Of a DNA stretch of 38,981 nt, positions 7,461 through 15,474 are shown in pieces. Each line of letters begins with the position of its first letter. The stretch's first letter is position 1. Origin of the DNA: an uncultured Oscillospiraceae bacterium. GTDB taxonomy: Bacteria > Bacillota > Clostridia > Oscillospirales > Oscillospiraceae. Where the stretch lies: NCBI GenBank assembly GCA_947589545.1, contig CANQBA010000039.1:1-38981 (forward strand). The letters run 5' to 3'. A model generated the notes under the pieces. It saw nothing but the letters and a program-made list of their open reading frames with translations, had not been told where the DNA came from and did no database searches. A program made the translations under genes and the position numbers.

Positions 7461-8825
7461 TCATTCCTTCCCCTTTATGTATGCCGGGAAGGTCACCGTA
7501 AAGCGCATACCGCCCTCCGGGCGCCGCTCGGCTGTCACGTCGCCGCCGTGGCGGACGGCGGTGGATTTGACGATGGACAGGCCCAGGCCCGTGCCCCCCT
7601 CGTCCCGATCCCGGGACTTCTCCACCCGGTAAAACCGGTCGAAAATATAGGGCAGATCCGCGTCCGGGATGCCGATGCCGGTGTCCTCCACCACGATCCT
7701 GACAGTCTCCGCCTCCCGGCCCACGGTCAGCGTGACGTTCCCGCCGGGGCGGTTATATTTGATGGCGTTCTCCACTAAGTTATAGAGGATCTGGAAAAGC
7801 TCGTCGGCGGTGGCCATGATATACGCGCCGTCGTTCAGAACCGGCTCCACATGCACCTGCGCCCTCTCGGCGATGGGCTTCAGGGTGCCCAGCACGCGGC
7901 CGGCCACCTCCCGGCAGTCCACCTCCACCCGGGCGGTGTTGACGGCGTTGTCCAGCTTCGTCAGCGCCAGCAGCTGCTGGGTGGTGCGGCCCAGGCGCTC
8001 GGATTCCTCCCGGATGCCGCCCACAAATTCCTTCACCGTCTCCTTGTCCATGTTGTCCGTCTCCAGGATGCTGTCAGAGAGGAGCCGGATGGCGGCCAGA
8101 GGCGTTTTCAGCTCATGGGAGGCGTCGGCCACAAAGCGCCGGCGGATCTCCTCGGTCTTCTGGAGCCTGTCGGTGAGGCTGTTGAACTCGTCGGCCAGCT
8201 GTCTCAGCTCGTCGTGGCCGGACACGGCCACCCGGTAGGTGTACTCGCCCTCCCGGACGTTCTTGATGCCGTCCAGGACACGCTTGAGCCGGTAGGTCAT
8301 GGTCCTGGAGAGGATCACGCTGACGAGGATGGCGGCGATGCCCAGGGCGATGGAGACGGTAAACATGTCGTTGCGGATGCCCAGCACGATCTCCCCCTCG
8401 GCGGCGTCGTACTCATAGACGCACACCGCCCCCACCACCTGTCCGCCGGAGATAATGGGGACGGAGGAGTAGGTCTTGAAGGCCCCGTCGGAGAAGGAGG
8501 AGCGGAATTCATCCTTTTTTTCGGAGATGGCCTCCCGGACAAGGGAAAAGAGGACGCGCTCGTCGTACCCCGTCACGTCGTTACGCACGGAGTAGAGCTC
8601 GTCCATATTGGCGTTCATCACCGAGACGCGGGACAGACTGCCTGTCTCGATCATCCCCATCACCTGTCCCACCGTCTCGGGGGTGATCCGCTCCAGCGCC
8701 TCCACCGAGGCCCCCATCTGCACCGTGCTGGGCCAGATGGCGTTTTCCTTGGAGACAAAGACCAGATCCCGGGAGATGATGACGGGGTAGGTGTTGAGCA
8801 CCACGATCATGACCGCGGTCACCAA
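7461..8825 (-). CDS. Sensor histidine kinase (WalK/PhoR type)
   Basis: Membrane histidine kinase. Numbered from the TTG at 8825, it has a first membrane helix at the N-terminus, an extracytoplasmic sensor (about 20-150), a second helix (about 155-175), HAMP (about 176-230), HisKA with the phospho-acceptor H237 (DASHELKTPL) and a HATPase domain (NLVENAIKYN, DTGIGIP, GTGLGLSI). It lies just downstream of an OmpR-type regulator with which it surely pairs. The start is uncertain: no ATG, GTG or TTG lies between the regulator's stop and 8825, yet the frame is open upstream and reads a basic segment FVSLRTKYLLTYLL. An ATT at 8897 follows GGAGTGGGG and would give a 14-nt overlap and about 478 residues. 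The pair faces a cell-wall carboxypeptidase gene, suggesting envelope sensing. Confidence 0.85.
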   Translation of the reverse strand: MVTAVMIVVLNTYPVIISRDLVFVSKENAIWPSTVQMGASVEALERITPETVGQVMGMIETGSLSRVSVMNANMDELYSVRNDVTGYDERVLFSLVREAISEKKDEFRSSFSDGAFKTYSSVPIISGGQVVGAVCVYEYDAAEGEIVLGIRNDMFTVSIALGIAAILVSVILSRTMTYRLKRVLDGIKNVREGEYTYRVAVSGHDELRQLADEFNSLTDRLQKTEEIRRRFVADASHELKTPLAAIRLLSDSILETDNMDKETVKEFVGGIREESERLGRTTQQLLALTKLDNAVNTARVEVDCREVAGRVLGTLKPIAERAQVHVEPVLNDGAYIMATADELFQILYNLVENAIKYNRPGGNVTLTVGREAETVRIVVEDTGIGIPDADLPYIFDRFYRVEKSRDRDEGGTGLGLSIVKSTAVRHGGDVTAERRPEGGMRFTVTFPAYIKGKE

Positions 8826-8883
8826 AAGGTAGGTCAGCAGATACTTGGTTCTCAGGCTGACGAACCGGCGGCGCGGCTTTCCC

Positions 8884-9564
8884 TCAGCCCTTGAAATAGT
8901 ACCCCACTCCCCACTTCGTGATGATGTACTCCGGCTCGGCGGGGTTGGCCTCCAGCTTCTCCCGCAGGCGGTGGACGTGGACGTCCACGGTGCGGATATC
9001 CCCCTGGAAGTCGTACCCCCAGATGATGTTCAGCAGGTTCTCCCGGCTGTAGACCCGGCCGGGGTTTTTCATCAGAAGCTCGATGACGTCGAACTCGCGG
9101 CCCGTCAGCTCCACGCTCTCGTTGTTTTTGAAGGCCATGCGCCTGTCGCAGTCGATGGAGATGGGCCCGAAGGTGATCAGGTTCTGATCCTCCGCCTGAC
9201 TTTTCAGGGCCGAGCGGCGCAAAAGCGCCCGGACGCGGGCCTTCAGCTCCAGGATGTTGAAGGGCTTCGTCACATAGTCGTCCGCCCCGTACTCAAAGCC
9301 TATGATCTTGTCCATGTCGTCGGAACGGGCGGTGAGCATGATGACCGGCACCTGGGAGAACTCTCTGAGACGCATGCACACCTCCAGGCCCGACAGCTTC
9401 GGCATCATCAGATCCAGAATGATCAGGTCAAAGTTCCCCGTCTTGGCCAGATTCAGCCCCTCCTCGCCGTCATAGGCGGCCTCCACCTGGTATCCCTCGT
9501 TCTCCAGGTTGAATTTGATCCCCCGGACGATCATTTTTTCATCGTCAACAACAAGTATTTTCAT
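8884..9564 (-). CDS. OmpR/PhoB-family response regulator (WalR/PhoP-like)
   Basis: A 226-residue regulator with a receiver domain (acidic pair D7/D8, phospho-acceptor D51 in ILDLMMP, T78, K100) and a winged-helix DNA-binding domain ending in the characteristic DVHVHRLREKLE and WGVGYYFKG. It is the first gene of a two-gene unit with the histidine kinase. The start is supported by GGAGAGGTG 6 nt upstream. The conserved GDIRTVDVHVHRLREK stretch is typical of WalR and PhoP relatives that control cell-wall metabolism. Its divergent neighbour is an S11 carboxypeptidase, a plausible target, but that link is inference. Confidence 0.92.
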   Translation of the reverse strand: MKILVVDDEKMIVRGIKFNLENEGYQVEAAYDGEEGLNLAKTGNFDLIILDLMMPKLSGLEVCMRLREFSQVPVIMLTARSDDMDKIIGFEYGADDYVTKPFNILELKARVRALLRRSALKSQAEDQNLITFGPISIDCDRRMAFKNNESVELTGREFDVIELLMKNPGRVYSRENLLNIIWGYDFQGDIRTVDVHVHRLREKLEANPAEPEYIITKWGVGYYFKG

Positions 9565-9641
9565 CGTGTCACCTCTCCAGCCGGAAGGCTTTTTGGCCTG
9601 CCAGGAATTTTAAGATACAAAATTCGACATTTCATATTGAT

Positions 9642-9670
9642 TTTACAGCGAAAAAAATATATTATATAAG
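9642..9670 (+). promoter_or_regulatory. Probable promoter of the carboxypeptidase gene
   Basis: TTTACA (9642-9647), 17 bp, TATAAG (9665-9670) in a very AT-rich divergent intergenic region; overlapping alternatives (TTATAT) exist. A small hairpin GCGGA/TCCGC follows. The regulator gene must be driven leftward from the same region, but no clear minus-strand promoter stands out. Confidence 0.45.
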
Positions 9671-9747
9671 AGCGGACGTCTCCGCCCTGAAATATTGTAC
9701 ACCATAATTTTTCCTTTGTCCATCACTTTTCTGCCCGGAGAGATAAA

Positions 9748-11451
9748 ATGAACGCCATGAACACTGTTTTTTCCCGAAGATCCTCCCGCGCCCTGTGCCT
9801 TCTGCTGGCTGCGGCGCTGCTTTTGCTCACGCTCCTGTCCGCCGCCCCCTCGGCCAGCGCCCTGGACGATCCGGCGTTGGACGCCGCCGTGGCCCTCCTG
9901 GTGGATATGGACAACGGCGCCGTCCTGTTCGGCAAGAACGAGCGGGAGCCCCGCTCCCCGGCCAGTATGGTCAAGATCATGACGGCCCTGATGGCCATTG
10001 AGGCGTATGAGCGGGGGGACATCGGCCTTACCGACCTCTGTACCGTCAACGAGTCCGCCTTCAGCGACATCGACGAGGACGGCAGCACCGCCGGGTTCCA
10101 GGTGGGCGAGGAGATCCCCTTTGAGGCGCTTTTATACAGCATCATGCTTGTCTCCGCCAACGAGGGGTGCAATGTGATTGCCGAGGCCGTGGACGGCACC
10201 GTCGCCTCCTTCGTGGCGCGGATGAACGTCCGTGCCAAGGAGCTGGGGTGCACCGGCACCAACTTCACCAACACCCACGGGATGCCCAACGAAAACTGCT
10301 ACTCCACCGCCTATGACCTCTACCTCATCACCATGGAGGCCATGACCCACAACCTTTTCAAGCGCATCTGCTCCTCCAAAAGCTACGTCATCCCCGCCAC
10401 CAACCTGTCCGAGGAGCGGGTCATCCGCAACGGCAACAGCCTGCTCAACTCCGACAGCCCCTACTACTACGAATACGCCTCCGGCGTCAAGACGGGCTAT
10501 ACCGCCTCCGCCGGATACTGCGCCATCGCCGCCGCCTCCAAGGACGGACGCAATCTGCTCAGTGTGATCCTGGGCGCCCAGTCCGGCCTTGCCGAGGACG
10601 GCAGGACGGAGGTGCGCAGCTATACCGACACCAAGCGCCTGATGAACTGGGGCTTTGACAACTTCAACTACCGGGATCTGCTGACCACCATGAAGCTGAT
10701 GGCTGAGATCCCCGTCAAGCTGGGACGCGGCGCCTCCTCCGTGGTGCTCCGCCCGGAAAAGAACGTGGTGGCCCTCCTGCCCAGCGACGCCGATCTCACT
10801 CAGGTCAAGCTGGAGCCGAAGATCTACGACGAGGGCCCCCTCACCGCCCCGGTGGAGAAGGGCGCTGTCCTGGGCGAAGTCACCGTCACCTTCAACGGCC
10901 AGAACTACGGCACCGTGAATCTCATCGCCAACACCGCCGTGGAGCTGGACCGGGCCGCGTACATAGGCTCGGAGATCATGAACACCCTCCGGAACAAATA
11001 TGTCCGCCTCACCATCACGGTGCTGGTGGTACTGCTCATCCTCTATATCGCCTTCATCATCTACTACAACATCCGCCGGGCCAACAAGCGCAAGGTTGCC
11101 AACGAGCTGGCCCGCCAGCGGATCCAGGAGTACCGCCGTTCCCAGTCCACCGGCATGAGCTTCGAGGAGATCGAGGCCCGCCGCCGGGCCGAGCCCAGAG
11201 ACCCCCGAACCTTCCAGGCGCAGCAGGAGGTTCGCCGCGCTCAGGAGGCCCAGCGCACCCAGAACTATCAGCGCGCCCAGGAATACCGCCGCGTCCAGGA
11301 GGCCCAGCGCGTCCGCCAGGAGTCCCAGCGCCCCGCCCAGTCCCAGCGCCCCAACGTCCCCTCCGGGGCCACCACGGGCATGTCCTTCGAGGAGATTGAG
11401 GCCATCATCCGCAAGCGGGACGAGGAAGCAAAGCGGAACAATTCCAAATGA
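9748..11451 (+). CDS. D-alanyl-D-alanine carboxypeptidase (S11) with transmembrane anchor and repeat-rich tail
   Basis: Removes the terminal D-Ala from peptidoglycan stem peptides outside the membrane. It has a signal peptide (about 1-39), then the penicillin-binding triad S73-x-x-K76 (PASMVKIMT), S136-A-N138 and K248-T-G. A PBP5-C-like beta domain follows (about 325-400). Unlike ordinary DacA proteins, which end in an amphipathic anchor, it has a true membrane helix (about 421-441) and then about 125 cytoplasmic residues. These are Arg/Gln-rich, with the decapeptide TGMSFEEIEA occurring twice and AQEYRR/VQEAQR-type repeats between. The start is supported by GGAGA 6 nt upstream. The gene is divergent from a WalRK-like system. 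Confidence 0.92.
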   Translation: MNAMNTVFSRRSSRALCLLLAAALLLLTLLSAAPSASALDDPALDAAVALLVDMDNGAVLFGKNEREPRSPASMVKIMTALMAIEAYERGDIGLTDLCTVNESAFSDIDEDGSTAGFQVGEEIPFEALLYSIMLVSANEGCNVIAEAVDGTVASFVARMNVRAKELGCTGTNFTNTHGMPNENCYSTAYDLYLITMEAMTHNLFKRICSSKSYVIPATNLSEERVIRNGNSLLNSDSPYYYEYASGVKTGYTASAGYCAIAAASKDGRNLLSVILGAQSGLAEDGRTEVRSYTDTKRLMNWGFDNFNYRDLLTTMKLMAEIPVKLGRGASSVVLRPEKNVVALLPSDADLTQVKLEPKIYDEGPLTAPVEKGAVLGEVTVTFNGQNYGTVNLIANTAVELDRAAYIGSEIMNTLRNKYVRLTITVLVVLLILYIAFIIYYNIRRANKRKVANELARQRIQEYRRSQSTGMSFEEIEARRRAEPRDPRTFQAQQEVRRAQEAQRTQNYQRAQEYRRVQEAQRVRQESQRPAQSQRPNVPSGATTGMSFEEIEAIIRKRDEEAKRNNSK

Positions 11452-11459
11452 TCCTACCC

Positions 11460-11490
11460 TCCCTGGGCCGCCCGGTTCAGGGATTTTTTC
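11460..11490 (+). terminator. Terminator of the carboxypeptidase gene
   Basis: TCCCTG / CAGGGA stem (11460-11465 with 11478-11483) followed by six T. Confidence 0.7.
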
Positions 11491-11498
11491 TCCGTTTG

Positions 11499-11540
11499 TT
11501 GACAGGTTGCAAAACGCGCTGTACAATAGCTGTACAATAG
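11499..11540 (+). promoter_or_regulatory. Promoter of the esterase-transporter operon, -10 tandemly duplicated
   Basis: TTGACA (11499-11504), 17 bp, TACAAT (11522-11527). The 11-mer GCTGTACAATA is repeated in tandem (11519-11529 and 11530-11540), creating a second, out-of-register -10. Confidence 0.8.
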
Positions 11541-11571
11541 CATATCATCTAACCAGACAGGAGGCGGCGGC

Positions 11572-12411
11572 ATGAAACAGCTTGTCACAAAAAAGATCCT
11601 GGACGCCCGGGCCGGTATGAAGGCCAGCGACGACCGGCGCGACGCGGGCCTCACAACGCCCGAGGACGTGCGGCGGTTCGACAACATCCCCTACGGCCCG
11701 GACGGGACGTGGCAGATTCTGGACGTGTACCGTCCCCGCTCCGCCGGGGACGCTCCCCTGCCCGTGATCGTCAACGTCCACGGCGGCGGCTGGATCTACG
11801 GCACCAAGGAGACGTACCAGTTTTACTGTATGGATCTCTGCCGCCGTGGCTTCGCCGTGGTGAATTTCACCTACCGTCTGGCCCCGGAAGCGCCCTTCCC
11901 AGCCTCCCTGGAGGACACCTGCTCCGTCTTTGGCTGGGTGCTGGACAACGCCGGCGCATACGGCTTTGACCCGAAGCGCGTCTTTGGCGTGGGCGACTCC
12001 GCCGGCGGCCACCTCCTGGCGCTGTTTTGCGAGCTGTGCGTAAATCCCGCTCTGGCCGCCAAATACGCCTTCTCCGCCCCCGCGGGCTTCGTCCCCGCCG
12101 CCGTGGCCCTGAACTGCGGGGCCTACCGGTACCGGCGGGCAAAGCTTGCCATCCCCAAGTATGTCAACACCACGAAATATGTGACCTCCGCCTTCCCGCC
12201 GGCCTTTCTCATGACCAGCACCGGGGATTTTCTCAAAAACGAGGCTGTCATCATGGCCCAATGCCTTACGGACGCCTCCGTCCCCTTCGAGCTCCACCTC
12301 TACGGGGACAGCAAAAACCGGCTGGGCCACGTCTTCCATGTGGATATCAAGTCCGCCGACGCGGCCCTCTGTAACGACGCGGAGTGCGCGTTTTTCCGAA
12401 AATACTGTTGA
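11572..12411 (+). CDS. Alpha/beta-hydrolase (esterase/lipase, HSL-like)
   Basis: A 279-residue serine hydrolase with no signal peptide. HGGGW (70-74) forms the oxyanion hole, GDSAGG holds the nucleophile Ser143, and a C-terminal GHVFH stretch supplies the likely catalytic His; an Asp in TSTGDFL completes the triad. This pattern is that of hormone-sensitive-lipase-type carboxylesterases acting on small acyl or aryl esters. The ribosome site GGAGGCGG lies about 6 nt before ATG. The next gene begins 11 nt after the stop, with its ribosome site overlapping this stop codon, so the two are co-transcribed. The natural substrate is unknown. Confidence 0.88.
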   Translation: MKQLVTKKILDARAGMKASDDRRDAGLTTPEDVRRFDNIPYGPDGTWQILDVYRPRSAGDAPLPVIVNVHGGGWIYGTKETYQFYCMDLCRRGFAVVNFTYRLAPEAPFPASLEDTCSVFGWVLDNAGAYGFDPKRVFGVGDSAGGHLLALFCELCVNPALAAKYAFSAPAGFVPAAVALNCGAYRYRRAKLAIPKYVNTTKYVTSAFPPAFLMTSTGDFLKNEAVIMAQCLTDASVPFELHLYGDSKNRLGHVFHVDIKSADAALCNDAECAFFRKYC

Positions 12412-12422
12412 GGTGACGATCC

Positions 12423-13364
12423 ATGCAGGGCTTTACGCTTGCTTTTAATGTGGTGGTGCCCCTGGTCATTTACATGGGCATCGGTGTGATCATCCGGCTT
12501 TTGAAGCTGTTTGGCGAGGACACCCTGAAGGAGCTCAATAACGTGATCTTCAAGGTGCTCATCCCCTTCTCGCTTTTCTTTGACATCTACAGCGCCGACC
12601 TGGGCTCCGTGGTCAGCGCGCCGCTGTTTTTGTGGACCTGCGGCCTCATCACCGCCACCTTCGTGATCGCCCTGCTGGTCTCCATGAAGGCCATGCCCGG
12701 CGACCGGGCCGACATTCCCACCGTGGCCCAGGGCATCTACCGCTCCAACACCGTCCTCTTCGGCACCGTCATCAGCCGCTCCATCGCCGGCGAGGAGGGC
12801 GCGGCCATTATGGCGGCGCTCTTCGTGGTGGTGGTGCCGCTGCTGAACATCCTGGCGGTCATCGACTTCGAGGTCATGCGCGGGGGTAAGGTCAACCTGA
12901 AAAAGACCCTGTGGCAGATCGTGAAAAATCCCCTGGTGGTGGCGGGCCTCCTGGGCGGCGCCGTGAACCTGTCGGGCCTTAAGCTGCCGGAGCTCATCTG
13001 CCAGCCCCTCATCACCCTGGGCGATTTGGCCTCCCCCCTGGCCCTGGTGGTGCTGGGCGCCATGCTCTCCTTCAAAAGCATGGTCAGCCACAAGGGCCGC
13101 CTGCTCACCGCCGTATTCTGCAAGCTGGTGGCCGTACCGGCGGTATGCCTGGCCATTATGGCGCTGCTGGGCTATCGCGGGGCCACCATGGCGGCGCTCC
13201 TGGCCGTGTTCGCCTCCCCCACCGCCGTGGCCTCCACCCCCATGGCCCAGACACTGGGCGGCAACGTGAAGCTGGCCGGGGAGATCGTCGCCCTCACCAC
13301 CGCCTTCAGCGTGGTCACCGTCTTCCTCTTCATCGCCGCGCTGTCCAACCTGGGCCTCCTCTGA
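12423..13364 (+). CDS. AEC-family (auxin efflux carrier) membrane transporter
   Basis: A 313-residue integral membrane protein with about ten hydrophobic helices arranged as two five-helix halves. It has the family's Asn/Gly-rich breaks (GIYRSNTVLFG near residue 102 and FASPTAVASTPMAQ near 265). Bacterial AEC proteins export or exchange small organic acids such as malate. It is the second gene of an operon with the esterase; GAGGTGA at the end of the esterase gene is its ribosome site. A reasonable but unproven reading is that it moves the acid released by, or supplied to, the esterase. Confidence 0.9.
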   Translation: MQGFTLAFNVVVPLVIYMGIGVIIRLLKLFGEDTLKELNNVIFKVLIPFSLFFDIYSADLGSVVSAPLFLWTCGLITATFVIALLVSMKAMPGDRADIPTVAQGIYRSNTVLFGTVISRSIAGEEGAAIMAALFVVVVPLLNILAVIDFEVMRGGKVNLKKTLWQIVKNPLVVAGLLGGAVNLSGLKLPELICQPLITLGDLASPLALVVLGAMLSFKSMVSHKGRLLTAVFCKLVAVPAVCLAIMALLGYRGATMAALLAVFASPTAVASTPMAQTLGGNVKLAGEIVALTTAFSVVTVFLFIAALSNLGLL

Positions 13365-13389
13365 CCGCCCGCCCCCCGAAGCCGCTTTG

Positions 13390-13436
13390 CCCCGAACGGC
13401 GCTTTGACGCGAAGCGCCGTCCGGGGTTCTTTCTTC
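13390..13436 (+). terminator. Strong terminator after the AEC transporter gene
   Basis: A long stem in which CCCCG/CGGGG and ACGGCGCTT/AAGCGCCGT (13390-13404 with 13411-13426) pair, followed by TTCTTTCTTC. Confidence 0.85.
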
Positions 13437-13455
13437 TCCCGGAGGGATTTTGGGC

Positions 13456-13489
13456 AAGATTTGAGAAAGATTTGAGATTTAAGTATCAT
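13456..13489 (+). promoter_or_regulatory. Tandem 11-bp operator overlapping the promoter of the second two-component system
   Basis: AAGATTTGAGA is repeated perfectly in tandem (13456-13466 and 13467-13477), placing TTTGAGA half-sites 11 bp apart, one helical turn. Seven bp after the second half-site comes TATCAT (13484-13489); the first half-site overlaps the -35 TTGAGA (13461-13466). Such 11-bp direct repeats are how OmpR/PhoB-family regulators bind and activate. A matching pair occurs at 15394-15411. Autoregulation by the adjacent regulator is inferred. Confidence 0.65.
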
Positions 13490-13511
13490 ACTCATACCGG
13501 AGATGATGACA

Positions 13512-14183
13512 ATGTCCTATCGCGTGTTGATCGTGGACGACGAATCGAAGGTGGTCGCGATGCTGAAAAGCTTTTTGGAGCGCCGGGGGTACCGGGTGAG
13601 CTGCGCTTTTGACGGGCCGGAGGCGGTGGAAAAGGCCAAGGCTCTGCCCGATCTCATCCTGCTGGACATCCACATGCCTCAGATGGACGGGATCGAGGTG
13701 TGCCGTGCCATCCGGGATCAGGTGACCTGCCCTATCCTTTTTCTCACCGCCCGCGACGGGGACGAGGACAAGGTGGAGAGCTTTGACGCCGGCGGGGACG
13801 ACTACATCGTCAAGCCCTTCTCCCTGGCGGAGCTGGGGGCGCGGATCGAGGCGCATCTGCGCCGCGACCGCAGGAGCCGGGACATCCAGCGAAAGGTATT
13901 CGGCCCGATCACCGTGGACTATTCGGCCCGCGAGGTCACGGTACGCGGGGAGCGGCTCAGCTTCAACCGGAAGGATTTTGACATCATCAAGCTCCTGTCG
14001 CTGAACCGGGGCCAGGTCTTTGAACGGGCCAAAATCTACGACCGGGTCTGGGGCCTGGAGGGTGACGGGGACGACGGCGTCATCATGGAACACATCCACA
14101 CCATACGCCTCACCTTCGCCAAGGCCGGGTGTGAAAACTGCATTGAAACGGTATGGGGGATCGGTTACAAATGGATCGGATAA
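13512..14183 (+). CDS. OmpR-family response regulator
   Basis: A 223-residue DNA-binding regulator with a receiver (D9/D10, phospho-acceptor D52 in LLDIHMP, conserved KPFS) and a C-terminal winged helix ending WGIGYKWIG. ATG at 13512 is preferred over the ATG at 13503: GGAG (13499-13502) abuts the earlier codon but is well spaced (9 nt) from this one, and MSYRVLIVDDE is the normal N-terminus. The partner kinase gene overlaps its 3' end. Tandem TTTGAGA repeats in its promoter suggest that it controls its own gene and the lipoprotein gene downstream of the kinase. Confidence 0.92.
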   Translation: MSYRVLIVDDESKVVAMLKSFLERRGYRVSCAFDGPEAVEKAKALPDLILLDIHMPQMDGIEVCRAIRDQVTCPILFLTARDGDEDKVESFDAGGDDYIVKPFSLAELGARIEAHLRRDRRSRDIQRKVFGPITVDYSAREVTVRGERLSFNRKDFDIIKLLSLNRGQVFERAKIYDRVWGLEGDGDDGVIMEHIHTIRLTFAKAGCENCIETVWGIGYKWIG

Positions 14184-15409
14184 AAAGCATACTGCGGCGC
14201 GTCTCTATCCCCGCCGCCTTCATCCTCTGCGGCATAGGGTGCCTTTTGACGGCGCTGGCCCTGACAAAGGTCACGGTGAGCGCGGCGAAGCGAAACATGA
14301 CGGCCATCGTCAGCCGGTATGACGAGCCCGCGGACGCCGTCTACGGAATTTACAGCGCCGAACCGTCCCCGTCTGACCAGACGGAGGAAAGGGCGCAGCT
14401 CGTCATTGTAGACGGCGGCGGTGAGGTACATGTCGCGGCCCTGGCGCCCCTCAACGCGCCGGACAGGAAAAAATTTGACTTCTACGCCCACATGGACGAG
14501 CTCGCCGCGCTCTGGTGGTATACGGTCTGCCTCGCCCTGTTCGCTCTCCTGTTCTACCGCTGGAAGATCAGGAGGCCCTACAAAGCGCTGACCGAGGCGG
14601 TGGGAAAGATCGCCGGCAACGACCTCAATTTTCAGATGGCCTTTGAGGGGCAGGACGAACTGGGAAGGCTGTGCCGCTCCTTCGAGGTCATGCGCCAGGC
14701 CCTTGTATGGAACAACCGGAGAATGTGGGACGCCGTGGAGGAGCGCAAGCGCCTGAACGCGGCCTTCGCCCACGATCTGCGCACGCCGCTGACCGTCCTG
14801 CGGGGCCACGCGGAGATCATCGCCTCCGAGCTGGAGGGGCGGGAGGATCTGGTGGATGTCAAAGCCTCGGTGCGGGAGATCTCCTGCCAGATCGACCGCC
14901 TTGCCTCCTTTGTGGACACCATGGGCCGGATTCGAAAGCTGGAGGACTATGAATCCTCCCCCGGCCCCCTGACCGCCCCGGAGCTTACGGATCTGCTGAC
15001 AAAAACGGCGCGGCATTTATATCCCGCCGCCACGGTGGAGGGGCCGCCGGACGCCGGAGGGCTGACGCTTTTCACCGACCGGGAGGCCCTGACGCGGATC
15101 TATGAGAACGTCCTCTCCAACGCCGCCCGCCACGCCAGGGAGCGTGTCGCCGTATCCTTCGGGGCGGAGGGCGCGCTTATAAAAATCGCCGTTCAGGACG
15201 ACGGCGCGGGCTTTACCGCCCGCGACCTGGAGAACGCCGCCTGCGCCTATTACCGGGGCGAGCGGGCCGGGGACGACGCCCATTTCGGGCTGGGTCTTTA
15301 CATCAGCTCCGTCCTGGCCAAAAAGCTGGGCGGCGGACTGGTGCTGGAAAACGCCAGCGGCGGCGCGAAGGTCACCATAAAAATTCAAAAAGTTTTGAGC
15401 GGAATTTGA
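14171..15409 (+). CDS. Sensor histidine kinase
   Basis: A 412-residue kinase. It has membrane helix 1 (about 13-32), an extracytoplasmic loop of about 75 residues, helix 2 (about 112-132), HAMP, HisKA with H201 (FAHDLRTPL) and a HATPase domain (NVLSNAARHA, DDGAGF, FGLGLYI). The start at 14171 gives a 13-nt overlap with the regulator, typical of translational coupling; an in-frame ATG at 14153 is possible but deeper inside the regulator gene. The second half of a TTTGAG direct repeat overlaps its stop codon. The loop is too short to predict a ligand. Confidence 0.9.
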   Translation: MDRIKSILRRVSIPAAFILCGIGCLLTALALTKVTVSAAKRNMTAIVSRYDEPADAVYGIYSAEPSPSDQTEERAQLVIVDGGGEVHVAALAPLNAPDRKKFDFYAHMDELAALWWYTVCLALFALLFYRWKIRRPYKALTEAVGKIAGNDLNFQMAFEGQDELGRLCRSFEVMRQALVWNNRRMWDAVEERKRLNAAFAHDLRTPLTVLRGHAEIIASELEGREDLVDVKASVREISCQIDRLASFVDTMGRIRKLEDYESSPGPLTAPELTDLLTKTARHLYPAATVEGPPDAGGLTLFTDREALTRIYENVLSNAARHARERVAVSFGAEGALIKIAVQDDGAGFTARDLENAACAYYRGERAGDDAHFGLGLYISSVLAKKLGGGLVLENASGGAKVTIKIQKVLSGI

Positions 15410-15426
15410 GATTTAAATTATAAAAT
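15394..15426 (+). promoter_or_regulatory. Second TTTGAG direct repeat with -10, ahead of the split lipoprotein gene
   Basis: TTTGAGC (15394-15400) and TTTGAGA (15405-15411) are 11 bp apart, as in the 13456-13477 site. Both sites continue TTTAA and have an AT-rich -10 region starting 7 bp later (here TTATAAAAT). It lies across the stop codon of the kinase gene, which suggests a separate regulated promoter for the lipoprotein. Confidence 0.55.
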
Positions 15427-15428
15427 CA

Positions 15429-15460
15429 GGGCGTTGGGATAATCCCGGCGCCCATTTTTT
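15429..15460 (+). terminator. Hairpin plus T6 between kinase and lipoprotein gene
   Basis: GGGCG/CGCCC with an inner GGGAT/ATCCC (15429-15453), then ATTTTTT. It ends the kinase transcript. Because it also follows the 15394 promoter it could attenuate the lipoprotein transcript. Confidence 0.65.
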
Positions 15461-15474
15461 GCGGAGGTGGTGTT

